A stretch of DNA of 64,000 nucleotides, from the NCBI RefSeq assembly GCF_000801105.2, contig NC_079514.1, positions 51,257,372 to 51,321,371 of the forward strand, read 5' to 3'. The notes below the pieces were generated by a model. The model saw nothing but the letters and a program-made list of their open reading frames with translations, made no database searches and had not been told where the DNA came from. Position 1 is the first letter of the stretch; every line of letters begins with the position of its first letter. Origin of the DNA: Raphanus sativus (Eukaryota; Streptophyta; Magnoliopsida; Brassicales; Brassicaceae). Of this stretch, positions 36,001-47,910 are shown in pieces. The translations under genes were made by a program, and so were the position numbers.

Positions 36001-37019
36001 CCAGATACAGAAAAACAACCAGTTTTCAATGGTCCAACGGTGGATGCATTGAAGGCTTTTTGTTGGCAGGTTAAATGTCCACCAAAGATGAAACACTTCC
36101 TATGGCAGATTGTATCAGGGTGTGTTGCGGTTAAAAAGAATTTAAAAACACGTGGGATGCAAGGGGAAATTAGCTGTGATCGATGTGGGAATGCAGAGGA
36201 GTCCTTGAATCATGTATTCTTTGAATGTCCTCCAGCGAGGCAAGTTTGGGCTTTATCAACGATACCGACAAACCCGAATATTTTTCCAACAGAATCATTA
36301 TTCACCAATATGGATCATTTATTCTGGAGAGTGCTACCCAAGATGAATGATTCCCAGTTTTCATGGATACTATGGTATATTTGGAAAGCAAGAAATAGTA
36401 AGGTATTTAGTAATCTGGATATTGATGCGAGGGATACTCTAAAACTGGCGGAAACGGAATCTACTATGTGGGCTGCGGCTCAAGAGTTGGACATACGGCA
36501 AACTATACAACCTCAAGTAAATCAACCAGTCAATATCCCAGGGAGATGGTGTTTCACAGATGGTTCGTGGAAGGATAAAGAACCTTTCTCGGGACAAGGC
36601 TGGTATAGTACCCTGGAAGGATACGAGGGACTAATGGGGGCGAGAAATGTTCGATCTAGTATGTCACCACTTCATTCGGAGGTGGAGGCACTGATTTGGG
36701 CAATGGAATGCATGAGAAATTTACGACAGTTTCAGGTTACGTTTGCAACGGATTGTTCTCAGTTGGTGAAGATGGTTTCGGAACCAGAGGAGTGGCCAGC
36801 GTTTGCAAGTTATCTGGAGGATATCAAGAGGTTACGAAGTAGTTTCCACAGCTCACAACTCATTCATGTACCACGAACGGCAAACTCAAGGGCGGATCGT
36901 TTAGCACGTAGTGCCAGGCAACAATCGTCTTTTGTCGTTCACATGGATGCAGAGCTACCAGTTTGGTGTACAGAGTCTATATGAGTCTGTATGTTTGATG
37001 ACAAAAAAAAAAAAAAAAA
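33085..37019 (+). mobile_element. Long LINE, 5'-truncated, with intact ORF2
   Basis: The element carries a continuous ORF2 (33088-36984), a short 3' region and an A-tail (37003-37019). It begins inside the endonuclease domain, so the ORF1 part and the first part of the endonuclease are absent. I could not find a target duplication: the flanks share only short TAGTATA-like words. It lies between a Helitron 5' end (31968) and a complete Helitron (37105). Confidence 0.9.
33088..36984 (+). CDS. LINE ORF2: endonuclease (partial), reverse transcriptase, RNase H
   Basis: An open frame of 1,298 codons; the first codon is GTG and there is no plausible ATG upstream, so the protein is truncated. Domains in order: endonuclease/exonuclease/phosphatase (WFIIGDLNEI near residue 77, GSDHRPVIAF near 165); reverse transcriptase (KAPGPDGMTALFF, LRPISLCNVGYKIISKILC, DMSKAYDRVEW, RGLRQGDPLSPYLF, active site FADD near 627); zinc-binding region (CDRCGNAEESLNHVFFEC near 1030); RNase H with acidic residues in place (CFTDGSW near 1155, HSEVEALIWAM, FATDCSQLV, ANSRADRLA). 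It is the machinery for target-primed reverse transcription. The absence of any stop or frameshift indicates a young insertion. Confidence 0.95.
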   Translation: MDPNGRSGGLALLYNNEFQTQILYTSNRMIDVEAITLGKKIFLTFVYGDPVQKLREQVWERLTRYGLARSEPWFIIGDLNEITGNHEKEGGKLRSANSFIPFNDMIRNSGLLEFPARGNKMSWQGRRGKGKGAVTIRCRLDRALANEEWHTLFPVSYTEYLGMIGSDHRPVIAFIEDKVRRRNGQFRFDKRWIGQDGLLESIASGWNESGPGISEDIVSKISNCRHEIAAWRKNNPPFGKEKIAELQKALEEVQTDDSRSQEEIIEVSKKLQEAYKDEEDYWHQKSRNMWYSSGDLNTTFYHALTRQRRVRNRIVGLYDEASNWITDADGVEKVAVDYFGSLFTSTDPSNFDNFLEEVVPSISVQMNQRLLRLATEDEVKQALFMMHPEKAPGPDGMTALFFQISWHIIKEDLVALVNNFLTTGDLDPRLNLTNICMIPKTERPTRMTELRPISLCNVGYKIISKILCERLKICLPRLISETQSAFVSGRLISDNILIAQEMFHGLRTNKSCQNKYMAIKTDMSKAYDRVEWEFIQALLNKLGFDPHWTKLIMECISSVQYRVLLNGQPKGLIIPQRGLRQGDPLSPYLFILCTEALIANIKKAEQGKQLTGMKVARACPSISHLLFADDSLFFCKAQKDECETILRILKEYEVVSGQLINFQKSSIQFGHKIEESRRQEMRDILGIQNIGGMGSYLGLPENLSGSKIQVFGFVQDRLDTRINGWTFRYFTKGGKEVVIKSVVTALPNHVMSCYRLPQTTIKKLTSTVAKFWWSPGGSTKGMHWKSWDKVCLPKEEGGLGFKDIKNFNTAMLGKQLWRLINKPNTLFSRVFKGRYFRNASPLEPIRSYSPSYGWRSIVSARSLVSKGLIKRVGTGSSISVWNDPWLPTTRPRPANKNQHNLYPELTVDSLINPGSRTWNSQAIRALVDPLDAQIIESIPLSKFCMEDKDGWHFTNNGKYTVKSGYAVERIYPDTEKQPVFNGPTVDALKAFCWQVKCPPKMKHFLWQIVSGCVAVKKNLKTRGMQGEISCDRCGNAEESLNHVFFECPPARQVWALSTIPTNPNIFPTESLFTNMDHLFWRVLPKMNDSQFSWILWYIWKARNSKVFSNLDIDARDTLKLAETESTMWAAAQELDIRQTIQPQVNQPVNIPGRWCFTDGSWKDKEPFSGQGWYSTLEGYEGLMGARNVRSSMSPLHSEVEALIWAMECMRNLRQFQVTFATDCSQLVKMVSEPEEWPAFASYLEDIKRLRSSFHSSQLIHVPRTANSRADRLARSARQQSSFVVHMDAELPVWCTESI

Positions 37020-37104
37020 GAATCAGTAGTATACTATCTCATATTTTGATCAACGAAGTATAAAATCTAAATTGTGCAATATTTCTTTTACTATATTTTT
37101 CTAA

Positions 37105-38474
37105 TCTTTTATATAATAAAGTGCAAGTCGCTTTGCAAATCAAATTCTGCCACATGTCATATTTTATAAAATATAAATTAAAAATAATTAAAAACATATC
37201 AAGCGATTTCTATTTTTTCTAAACCTCCAACTAACTAAATTCCTGGATTTTCTCAAAAAATCAATCCCACGTTCACAAACTTCAAACTGTTATTTTTTTC
37301 CTATATAAAGTTTTATCGACTAATTGATTTCTCTTTTTTTTCCGTCTCTATCTTCTTCATTGTCAAATCTTCTTTGTTTTTTTGTTTTCTTAGATATTCA
37401 ACAGTCGCATCAAAAACTTATGCAAATTTAAACTACTCTTTATTTAGATTTAGTGTTCTCTTATTCTATAACAAATAATCTCTGATTTTGTTCTGTATAT
37501 CTAGGATTGAAGATGGCACTTGAATCAGAGCTTACGGCTTTTGTAACAGAATGAAAAATAAAAAACGCATCAGTGACTAAGGTATACTTTATCTAATTCT
37601 TTTTTCAGCAAATTACATTACATATATCTGTATTTGAATTGTGTGAAAAAGTGCATGTGCGTTTCCTGTTATCCTACTTATATAAAAAATATGTTATGCA
37701 TTTTTCTTTTGTTGTTTGTGTAGTCTAGCAGTGTTGATGAATTCCTTAAGAAATAATAAAATTGTGGAGTTGTAAAAAAAAATAGATACCTAGGAATTTA
37801 GTTAACACAAGTAACAATTTATGACACATAATTTATGCTTTTCAAAACATAATTAAAGCTAATTAGTTATTGACTTCATAAAACTTAAGCCAATCAAAAA
37901 ATTATAAAATTATAAATAAACTTTCTGTAACTAAAATGAACTCTGCCATTTGTAGTTTCCTATAAGTGTAGGTAAATCTCTATTTTTCAGATTCCTATTT
38001 TTTTATATTCCTAATTTTCAGGCACAAGGTTGCACAAATATATATTAAGAAATCAGACCCTGCACGAAAATACTATTAAATAATTATTTTACCACTTTTC
38101 TTTCCGTTGTTTCATTTTTATTGAGTTTTTCTTTATTTATCATAGATCTATATAAGGCAAAAGAAAAACAGCTCATGTTGCCATAAAAAATGTGAAGATG
38201 ACATATTGGTGTTTCTCTATTGGAATGAGATAGAAGTAATATTGTCAATATAAGAATTTTAGTTTATTACTGCAGTAAATTTTGATGGTTATATTATGCA
38301 AATACAAATTAAAATTTTCGGTATCACTTGACACCCAAAAATAGTAGAGACGACATATGTGGTGTTAGTATATTTTTAATCCAAAGTGTATTGTTAATAT
38401 AGGTTCAAAATATATGTTAAACATACAAAAATTTAAGATTTTTTTCCCGTACGTAGTACGGGATCGAACACTAG
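37105..38474 (+). mobile_element. Non-autonomous Helitron, 1,370 bp
   Basis: It starts A|TCTTTTATATAATAAAGTGC and continues AAGTCGCTTTGCAAATC, and ends CTAG|T at 38471-38474. A 7-bp stem, 3-base loop hairpin (CCCGTAC GTA GTACGGG, 38446-38462) lies 8 bases inside the terminus. The interior is AT-rich with no recognisable protein. It belongs to the same terminal family as 31968 and 39765-40965. Confidence 0.88.
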
Positions 38475-39764
38475 TAAAGTACTAATTCCCACGCTTCTAT
38501 TGAACAACGGACATAGTTTGATATTATCAACAAGTGGACACTGGTAGTGTCTGCTAAACCCCAAAAGACTTAACAAATATTTGTATTTTATATGTCTAAC
38601 TGTACTTCAATACAAAGAATATAATTTGTAGTTACAATGGTTAAATACATGCAAATTTATTATTATATATCTGTTTGACTTTGTTTAATACATAGACATG
38701 CAAAACTGTACTGCATATATATAAAGACCAGTCAACGTAACTGAACGTAGGTAACTCACTAAAATCTCGCAGTTCAATACTGAAACGTCTGTAAACAGTT
38801 CACACTAAACTTGGCAGACATGATAAGAACTTGATGCTCATGAGTTTCGTTCAATGATTTAATCGGATGGTGGTGGAAAACTTCTTCAATGATACGATAT
38901 GGCACTTTTCTTGAAACAATATAAACGTGTTAAAAAAGAAAATATTTGCATGGTTAAATTAATGACACATTTATACATGATGAGACGATTATGTTACTCC
39001 CTCATGCAATGGAGTAATCAAATGAACATACCCTTTCTTTCCGTCTAAAGAAAATCTATTTCTAATGATCAAGTGAAACCGAAGGAGAGTTTATTTGGCG
39101 TTTTGTCGAATAATGCAATAGTGTTCCAAGAAAAGGATCAAATAATGCAACAAAAAATTAGACTTAAGTATGAATAATTGAATAGGATCGAATGACATGG
39201 GAGAAAACTTTTTTTTTTTTGAGCAACGGGGAGAAAACATTTATGGAGAGGGAATAAGAAAAGAGCAAAGAACGTGTGGGTCCATGTTAACAAAGTGGGC
39301 TCCGACAATGCAGCAGACAAGTGTGCGTGGGACCATCACCGTTCTGCTTTTATGTTTGCTTTGCTAAAGATCCATGCCCTAACCACAAACCGAAGCCGCC
39401 ATTGCCGTTATGTTCGACACCTGTCTCTTCTCCATGTGATTTGTCTTTTAATGCCATGTCGGCTTCAGATCGAGTACAAACAAAACCCATCATTGTCTTG
39501 GTAAAGCCCAACACTCACTATGGGCCTGACCCAGAAATGTTGGATCAAATTCTTATTTCTCAAAAAAAAGGAAATGAACCAAACCCGAATGAAAAAACAA
39601 AACTGAATTTAAAACTTGTGTTGTGTGTGTATAGTGTATACTATATATCATCGCGATTCCTCTTTCCTTTTTGATTACTGCAATATTATCGAGGTAATAC
39701 TTGATTTGGTTTCTTCGGCAAGTTAACGTGATTTAAGGAACGTTTTAAGCTTTAATTGATTTAA
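38475..39764. other. Spacer between two Helitrons
   Basis: No gene is established. An open stretch at 39321-39674 begins with a Cys/Pro-rich segment (CVGPSPFCFYVCFAKDPCP), but nothing supports it as a gene. AAAGCCCAAC and TATGGGCCTGACCC near 39505-39535 resemble site II promoter words. Confidence 0.35.
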
Positions 39765-40965
39765 CTAGTATTATCCCCCCGTGCTAAGCACGGGTAAATC
39801 TTTGCTTGCATTTAAATCTCTTAAAAATCAAATTACAATAGTTTTTTTTTTTTTTATCAAAACTGAACTTATTTAGATACATTTTCTGGAGCTGGATATC
39901 ACCTAGAAATATCATATTTGATCCATTTTTATTTGTATTTTTTTGTAACTAAGTCTTCTTTAAAATAAGTTTACCTAAAACTAATATAACAAAAAACTCA
40001 TAAAACTAAACATGTATATAAAATAGTCAAATTTTTATATAATAGACTTACGAAAAGTTTGTAGATAGGTTAATATGCTCTGTTATAAGAAAAAGTAGAT
40101 ATGTGAAATAGTCAAGCCATAAAGAAAATTTGAATCACATTTGTTGATCCTCCTTTCCCTCGGTAGAGTAGCTATTGATTGCATCATTATGGTTTAGCCA
40201 ATGGATATGATTTCTTCAAATCTAAAAAAAAAAAATCAGTTCGAGTAACATATGCGAGAGAATCAGATAATAACTAAGAATACCACTTGTTTTCATTTAT
40301 GTACGGTTCTGCTCGTGTTCTATGTTTGTAGAAGAGATGGTTCCTTTGTTTTGTTTATCTTTTTTCTCTTCTCTTTCTGTTTCTGTTTTTTTTTTATTAA
40401 TGCAGAAGTAAGATAAGTCGTTTCATAAAGATATGACATAGAAAGAACAGATTTGAATACTCAATTGTAGATACAATAGAGTTGAGATGCTTCTCGTTAC
40501 CTTGATTGCTGCAAACCTTTTATTTCCATTCTTTACTAAAATTTTAAGTTTTGAAACAGGAACACACTCGGGTACCATTTTTAACCTGAAATGAACAAAA
40601 GAGATTATTAATTGAGAATGAAAGGAAAATGAATATAAACTAAGAACGATCATTTTGAGAAAATTAAATAAAAATAATCATAAATTTGTGTGGAGTTTGT
40701 TTTGATCAGAGGAAGAATTCGACAAAGAGAGGATGAATCTATGAAGAAGAGAGTAAAATTAATAAGAATGAAAAGTAAACTAATTCGACAGTTGCAGAAT
40801 GTGATTTTATCTTCAACGTGGTGGTGAGAAAATTTAGGCATTTAGGTATTTTAAGTTTTAAAAACTGAACAGAATTTGTTTAATCAAAATTCTCTTTAAA
40901 AAATAAATAATTTCCATGTGTCAGAATACTATTGGTAAGACGACTTGCGCTTTAGTATATAGGGA
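39765..40965 (-). mobile_element. Non-autonomous Helitron, 1,201 bp
   Basis: On the minus strand it starts at 40965 with A|TCCCTATATACTAAAGCGCA, then AGTCGTCTTACC, and ends at 39765 with CTAG|T. A hairpin (CCCGTGC TAA GCACGGG on the plus strand, 39778-39794) lies just inside the 3' end. No coding capacity is recognised; small open frames near 40423-40841 look incidental. It is in inverted orientation to the related copy at 37105-38474. Confidence 0.88.
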
Positions 40966-42408
40966 TAAGGACGATTTTAGTGGTTTAGCTATGGACCAAG
41001 GCCCAGAGTTAGTTAGGTAATTGAAGGTCAAACGATCCATAAAGCCCAAAACAAGTTACAATCACTGGGATAAAAAAACCCCTTAAATTTCCAAAACTTA
41101 AAATATATTCTGATAAAATCACATAAAAGTCATCAAATTAAAACTCACTACTACTTTAAATTTTGATTTTTTCTTCTAGCAATTTAACTTATAAATTAAT
41201 ATTTAGATGTGGAAATTCTTTAATCCAATAGTTTGATTAAAAGTTCATTAACATTTTTATACTGGAAGTATAGGGTTCAAAACTTAGAAAATACCAAATG
41301 ATACTTATTATGAAAAAAATAGATCACAAGAGATCTTCAGTTTGGTATATGACGTACCATCAAACATATATCTCATAAGATGATTCAGAGCAGAGTTGTA
41401 TTGTTGTAATAGCATAATTACTTAGACGTTAAAAAAATAATAATATTTCGATCACACATCTAATCTAATTTATTTATTAAGTACAAAATTGACATGTAGT
41501 ATTATTAAAACGGTTATATGTCGATTTCAGATTGAGTGTTTAATGAAACAATTATCAATTTAATGGTTAAAAATGCTAATCAAACATTTTCAAAGTTCAA
41601 AATGTTATTGGTATTGGGAATTTTCATGGTTAAAATGAATTCTCATCAACTTTGGAAATTTTGAGATTCTATAATTATTGGTTAATTGATTTTAACAATT
41701 TTTGTTATTTGTTTGAGAATTTTTAAATCCATTATAATCTCTTGTTATTCAAAATTTTTTAGTTATTATTAATTTTGTATTTTTAAATAAGTCTATTGTT
41801 ATTGGAAAATGAATTCTCTTCATTTTTACTCATAAGACATGACTTTCAAAATATCATGTGTATCTATGAGATTTATTAGAAAACAAAATAATCATTCTTG
41901 CCAAATATCTTTTTCACTTTCAACCCAAATTATATAAAATTATTTTTTGAATGTATAATTATATTTAATTGTTTTTTCATTAAAATAATATACTTTCGAA
42001 TTATAGGTTTTTGAATTCTATTTTTTTAATTACTTTTGATTTTTCATTTTATAATTTTTTTTTCTTCAATTTTTCAATTTTCAAAATTTTATTTTGAAAT
42101 TCTAAAATTCTTTTTTAAAACATTTTTTTTATTTTAAAAATTTAAAGCATTTATTTGTTTATTTTAAACTTTATTTTAAATTCTAGAACTTCTTAACTAT
42201 ATATTAAATTTACCAAATAAATGATAAAAATAACAAATAATATAAATCCATGAAGTCGCAATTGATAAAAAAACTTTTTTTGTCAGCCGCAATTAATGTA
42301 TATATATTTTCTTAATACACGTAATTTTAAAATCCATAAACTTTTAAAATTCACAAATTCCATACAAATTTATCTTTCAATAAACCCCCTAAACTTTAAT
42401 AATAGTCA
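40966..42408. other. AT-rich spacer, no gene seen
   Basis: No protein-like frame and no element termini recognised. Many T- and A-runs. Confidence 0.4.
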
Positions 42409-43373
42409 CTAGATTTTGACCCGCTCAACCGAGCGGGATTTTATTTTTATATATATATTTACATTATTATGGGTATATATTTTTAATATTAATCATATAT
42501 TTAAATATTTATTTATTATTATTTTGTTTTGTCAACCAAATATTTATTTATTTATGCTTATTAATTTTTAGATAATATATTGTTGTATATATATAACTTT
42601 AAGATATGTTAATTTGTTTACATGTATTATATAGTATGTTAGCCCATTTGACAACATATTATTTTAATATAAATATTTTTATTTATGAAAATAAAATATA
42701 TTAATATATCATTTTAGTTTAGTTTTATCGTATTTAGTTCAATGTAATAATTATGTTAATTTGATAAATTATGATTATAAAATGAGTAAAGTATGATAAA
42801 ATTTTTATTTTTCATTTTAAACAATAACTAAACATATATTGAAGCATAATAATATTCTTAAATATTAAAATGTTGTAGACTATATAATAAAATTTATCAA
42901 TAATTTAATAAAATTAGATGTTATATATTATCCAATTTTATAATAATTTTTGTGTGATTTATAAATTAGTATTTTTAATTTATTTTTTATTTGTAAATTT
43001 GAAATATATGTGAAAATTAAATTAAGCTGGACTTACATAATAGAGAAAACAAATTCTTGGATACTGATAAAAGTATTTTACAGAATTTTTATTTTTTGTT
43101 TATAGATTAAAAATGAATTAGATTTTTAATAATATTTGATGATAATTAAAATTTCAAATAACTAATTTTAAAAATATATTTTAAGAAGATTTTAAGTGAT
43201 TTCAAAAATATTTTATTAGAATCTTCTTTTAAATATTTATTTACATTTCTAATAAAAATAAGATATGAAAAGATATCATAACATACGCAAAATTTAATAA
43301 ATTTTATAAAGTTGATACAAATTAAAAAAATCATACATAAAGTGAAATGGTGACTTCTGTTTTAATATATAAA
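42409..43373 (-). mobile_element. Non-autonomous Helitron, about 965 bp
   Basis: The minus-strand 3' end is CTAG at 42409-42412 followed by T. A hairpin CCCGCTC AACC GAGCGGG (42420-42437) lies just inside. The 5' end is placed at about 43373, where the minus strand reads TTTATATATTAAAACAGAAG. This matches the family start TCTATATATTAAAACAG except for one base. It is strongly AT-rich and non-coding. Confidence 0.7.
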
Positions 43374-43374
43374 A

Positions 43375-44530
43375 CTAGATTTTGACCCGCCCTTTCAAAG
43401 GGCGGGTATATTTGTTTTTAGTTTTTTTTTAAATTTAATTTTTATATTTGTATTATGTTTATAATTATATTTGTGTTTAATATTAATTTAATATAATTTT
43501 GATAACTATATTAAATATGTCAAATTGCATAACTATACACTTGTACCATATGTATTTCATAAATTATTTTTAGCTTTGTTTTTAAAGTTTGCAACATGTT
43601 ATATATTTCTAAGCGGGTTACCAAACGTATTTTGTCGATAACATTCGTACCCAGAAAACCAGATTTAAAATTGACTCAGAAATCAAAGTCTCATACTCTA
43701 TTAGACATATCATATATACTCGAACGGTTTTTAAAGTATTATATCCAAAAACCAATATCAAATTCAACCCACTACAAACAAATTTTTTGAAAATTGTTTG
43801 AAAAATAATTTTTAATAGACATATATGTAAATGGGTTAAGCTTATACTCTTTAAAAATATATATTATATTAACTAACTTTAAATACTTTATTTTTATTAA
43901 ATAAATATATAATGATTTTAATTATGACCATATTATATTAACTGAATTTTTAAAAATTTACTAAAATTATATATGGATCTCAATTTTAAATTTGGTAGTT
44001 TCTTGTAAATAATTGAAAAAAACATTAAAGCTAATGTTAAATTATATATTTGATATGCTAATTATAAAACCAAAAATATGAACCAAAAAAACTAAATATT
44101 ATAAGTAGAAGAATTGGTTGTAGTGTTCTAGTATGATAAATAATTAATTATCATGAATTTCTAAAACTTGACAGTGGCGTATAACTTGACATTATTTGTA
44201 ACCATCAACTATTATAAGTTAGTCAAGCACGTATTAGTCATTTATATTCAATCGTGTAACTGTCCCTATATGTAGGGCCGAAAAAGTTGGAACTAAAAGA
44301 AAAATTAGAAACTATTTATACTATTAATTGGTAGTTACATAGATGAAAAACGGTTTATATATTTAAAAGTATTTATATTATTAGGTGGATATGACCTTTA
44401 TCAACCGGTCATGTTCCAAAATTAATAGTATTGATTTGAATTCTAGAACGATATCGACATAAGTTCAAAGCTGATGTAACCTTATATTGTTAATAATCAA
44501 ATAATTTTGAGGAACTCCTTGTAAATAAAA
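43375..44530 (-). mobile_element. Helitron 3' end abutting the previous Helitron; 5' end not located
   Basis: CTAG at 43375-43378, followed on the minus strand by T, has an 11-bp stem almost without loop just inside (ACCCGCCCTTT C AAAGGGCGGGT, 43385-43407). The terminus lies directly against the 5' end of the Helitron at 42409-43373, head to tail. I could not find a 5' terminus before the next Helitron at 44531, so the extent given is an upper limit. Confidence 0.65.
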
Positions 44531-45480
44531 CTAGATCATGACCCGCGCGCCTGCGCGGGTTTATCTTTTGATTCGTATTTTTTATATACATGTTGTATAT
44601 TATTTAAGATTTATAATATAAAAAGTTATAATGATCCGGAACCAAAAAAAATCGACCAGGACAAAAAAAAATCAAATACCTTTTTTTGACAAACTAAAAA
44701 AAAAAAAAAAAAAAATAAAATCAAAAACCTACTTAGATCCAAATGTTGAGAACCCGAAAAACTCATACCTGAAATGAACAGATTTATACCCGACCCAGTG
44801 AGCTAAATTTCAAACATAATATCTTTTATTATATTTTTAATTCATTTTTTTGGGGTTAGTGAGATTTACTATTTATTCGGAAGATTTTTGGCTAACTTAA
44901 TGGTATATATTCGTAGGTTTTTTTTTCTGAACAGGAAAAAAAAAGATTTGGGTCTTGATTAAATTTATCTTATATAACAAATTGCTACTATAAATAATTT
45001 TTATAAAAATTAATTTGTAACAGTAATATCATTTTTGGTATAAATTAGTTAATCATAGTTTATAGGTTCAAAGTATAGAGTTAGTCGTCTTCATAGTATA
45101 TTGTATTATTAGTAATCTGTATAATATAATATAGTAATATCGATAGATGCAAGTTAATGAATACATATGATATATTGTATTATTAGTAATCTGTCGTATA
45201 GTATTATATGTTAGTAGATGTATTATTAATAATCTATCTTATAGTATAATATGCTAGTGGATGTACCTAGATTATAGTAAAATATATGCAATATAAGGAA
45301 ACATGCGTAGTGGATATAATAATAAGGTAAGAAGTGAAAAACTATGGTAATGGTTGATATTAATTATTTATAAAAATGTATGTCTAATAATAAGTAGATT
45401 AATATAGCATTAATTACATAAGGTCCAACTTTAAAATCCACCTAGAAGAAGTTGTAATGTTTCTGTTTTAATAAGATAGA
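44531..45480 (-). mobile_element. Non-autonomous Helitron, 950 bp
   Basis: The minus-strand 5' end at 45480 is A|TCTATCTTATTAAAACAGAA and continues ACATTACAACTTC. The 3' end is CTAG|T at 44531-44534 with the hairpin ACCCGCGC GCCT GCGCGGGT (44541-44560). The 5' terminus matches the plus-strand Helitron at 28248. The interior holds short imperfect tandem repeats around 45095-45260 (TATTATTAGTAATCTGT-like). No gene. Confidence 0.85.
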
Positions 45481-46509
45481 TAGACTAACAATACTGCCAT
45501 GCCCCGGTCGGGTTTGTTCGTCTAATTATTTGGTGTCAACTGTTTCTAGATTTTAGAAATTATAACTTAGGGACGTTAATAATGTGTCAATCACTAATAT
45601 TATATAGTTTGACCAGCAAACATAAGGTTAATACTACATGGTTCTGTTGGTTGTTGTCATGACAGATTATAAGCTCATATACGATCTATTCACTATCTTT
45701 TACTTTATGTTTTGTTTCCGCCGTCGCTATATATTTTTATATTCGAACCAGGTTTATTGGTTTTGTGTAGCAATGTGCATCATAAATAAGCATTGATAAC
45801 CAATAATAAACCAACAAAATAACATAATTTGTTATATACAAAAATTAAACGGTCCTTGTTATGGATTGTGACTTGGATATTTATTTAAGTTACCCCCTTT
45901 TGAACATAACAATTGAAAATTTCTTGACCAGAAACAATTAAATCTTCTAGGCTGTGACTGATTGGTCATTATGGGGTAAATATTTACTCTAAATTTTGTA
46001 TTATTTCTATCAATCAAGTGTTGTAACCCTTGTAACACTATTTTTTATATTACTCTAGTTACTATTGAAACGAAGACAAGTACACACTTATTTTTTACTC
46101 TATAATTTATCAGAGTAAAAATAGTTACAAAAAAAAAATTATCAGAGTAATAGCAGTTATGTTACTTGTTCCTTTTTCTCTTTTTACTATATTATTTTCA
46201 TATTTTTTTACTCCACTCTATTCCTAAAATACCAACTAGACCCTAAGTAAGAAAGAAAAAAAGAGTTTAGCTGGTGACTAGAGTCTATAGAGAGGTGGTG
46301 AATATGAAGGGACTTACATTTCGTTTTCTTGTTTGTATCTACAAAACGTTAAGTAGCTGTAGCCATTTGAATGTTGAATATGATTACCTCACTCGTATTC
46401 TTTCACATTTATAAAAGTGAACATGTACGATCTAAACAATTTTTACTAAGTAATTATTTGGAAATTTTTGGACATTTCGAATAGAGAAGCAAAATATATT
46501 ATATTAGTA
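45481..46509. other. Spacer, possible degraded MITE
   Basis: Between 45950 and 46250 there are inverted ATTTTTACTCT/AGAGTAAAAAT-like words reminiscent of a MITE, but clear termini and a target duplication were not found. No gene. Confidence 0.3.
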
Positions 46510-47730
46510 CTAGGGTTAGCCCGCCCTGCGGGCGGGTTGGTAACTGAAATATATCAAAACATTTATTAAATATTTCAAAATATTTAGTCTAATTTAAGTT
46601 GTATGTATTCTTTAAATTATAATACCTAATTAAAATTATAATTGTTCGTCACTTAAATTTTTAATATTACAATTATGCATTTGTATATATAATATATTTG
46701 TTATCTCATATTTTCGTGTTTCACGCGTGATGTTTGCTAATTTTATCACATTTTAAATATTTATTATAAGATTTTTATATTATAATTTAACACATAGATC
46801 TATGATCTGACAAAAAAATAGTTATTTCAATTCATATTGATGCCGTTTGTTTAAAGGGGAGAGTTTTTATTGGATAAGTGTTGAGGACCCTCATACTTAA
46901 CTACATACTTCTTGATCATTTGGATTTGTATTGTGCTCGTTATATACTGTTAATAAATTTGTGATAAATGCAACATAGTTATGCTTGTGATTATTCTCGA
47001 GATGATGTTTCTTTCTACGATTTTTTTTCATTATTATTTGAATTATATTTTTAATTTTTTTGTTTCATTTGTATTTAAATATATCTTAAATATACAATGA
47101 ACCGATAACACAAATATATAATGGTAGGTGAATGAAAATTTTCCTTTTTATTCATGATGAACAAACTAAAATTATTTGTACTCACATTTTTGAATTATCA
47201 GAACTGAAAATTATATTCAAGAAAGCAAGCTACATGAATAAAAAGTTAATTAAATTTTTGATATGATTAAACAATATTTTATCTTGTTCATTCAAGTTTG
47301 TATGGGAAAAAAAATTATTTACAACTTATTTTTAATAGCTTTAGAATAATTGAATTATCGTTTCCAAATATAAATCAGTTATTTTTGGTTTAGTGATAAA
47401 ATAAATTTATCGATCTAACTATATTAGACATCTTAATTAACATTTTTCTTTCTTCGGGCCGCCATGCAATCTTCTTGAGAAATCCTTGGATGAGAATTAT
47501 TAAAATCTTGTGAAACTCAAGGGGGATAATTAATAATACAGTGACTTTCTCTAATTTATATCAAATTTGGGATGAAGTTTAACTTGGAATGATAAAAAGT
47601 CGACTGATATGGATTCTATGCAATGTGTTCTCACCATAAATAAATCGATCATGATATACTTCTACTTACTATAGCCGGCACATTTCGAAATTTACTTCCA
47701 TACGCTGATATTTTTGAGTTCATGTTGCAG

Positions 47731-47910
47731 GTTACAGAGGAGCTTCTTGTCCATGAAGCAATGACGATTAGTCGATTACGGACTTGGAATGGCAAGATAT
47801 ACGCTTTTATCTCAAATGAATTAAGTTCTCGAATTCTTCCTGTCAGTTCAGTCGCAAATGATATTGGTCTTGCCCACAGACATGTTCGGTCATTGACACG
47901 GGGCTTTTAA
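47731..47910 (+). other. Exon-like open frame of unknown origin inside the Helitron
   Basis: An open frame directly after a TTCATGTTGCAG acceptor-like sequence ends with TAA at 47908. It reads VTEELLVHEAMTISRLRTWN, then GKIYAFISNELSSRILPVSS, then a short tail. Codon composition looks protein-like, but I do not recognise a family. It may be the last exon of a captured gene in antisense to the Helitron. Confidence 0.4.

Noticed and set aside
39321..39674. Cys/Pro-rich 117-codon open frame
   Set aside because: No signal peptide, no family and no transcript evidence in sequence; it looks like chance in a slightly GC-richer patch.
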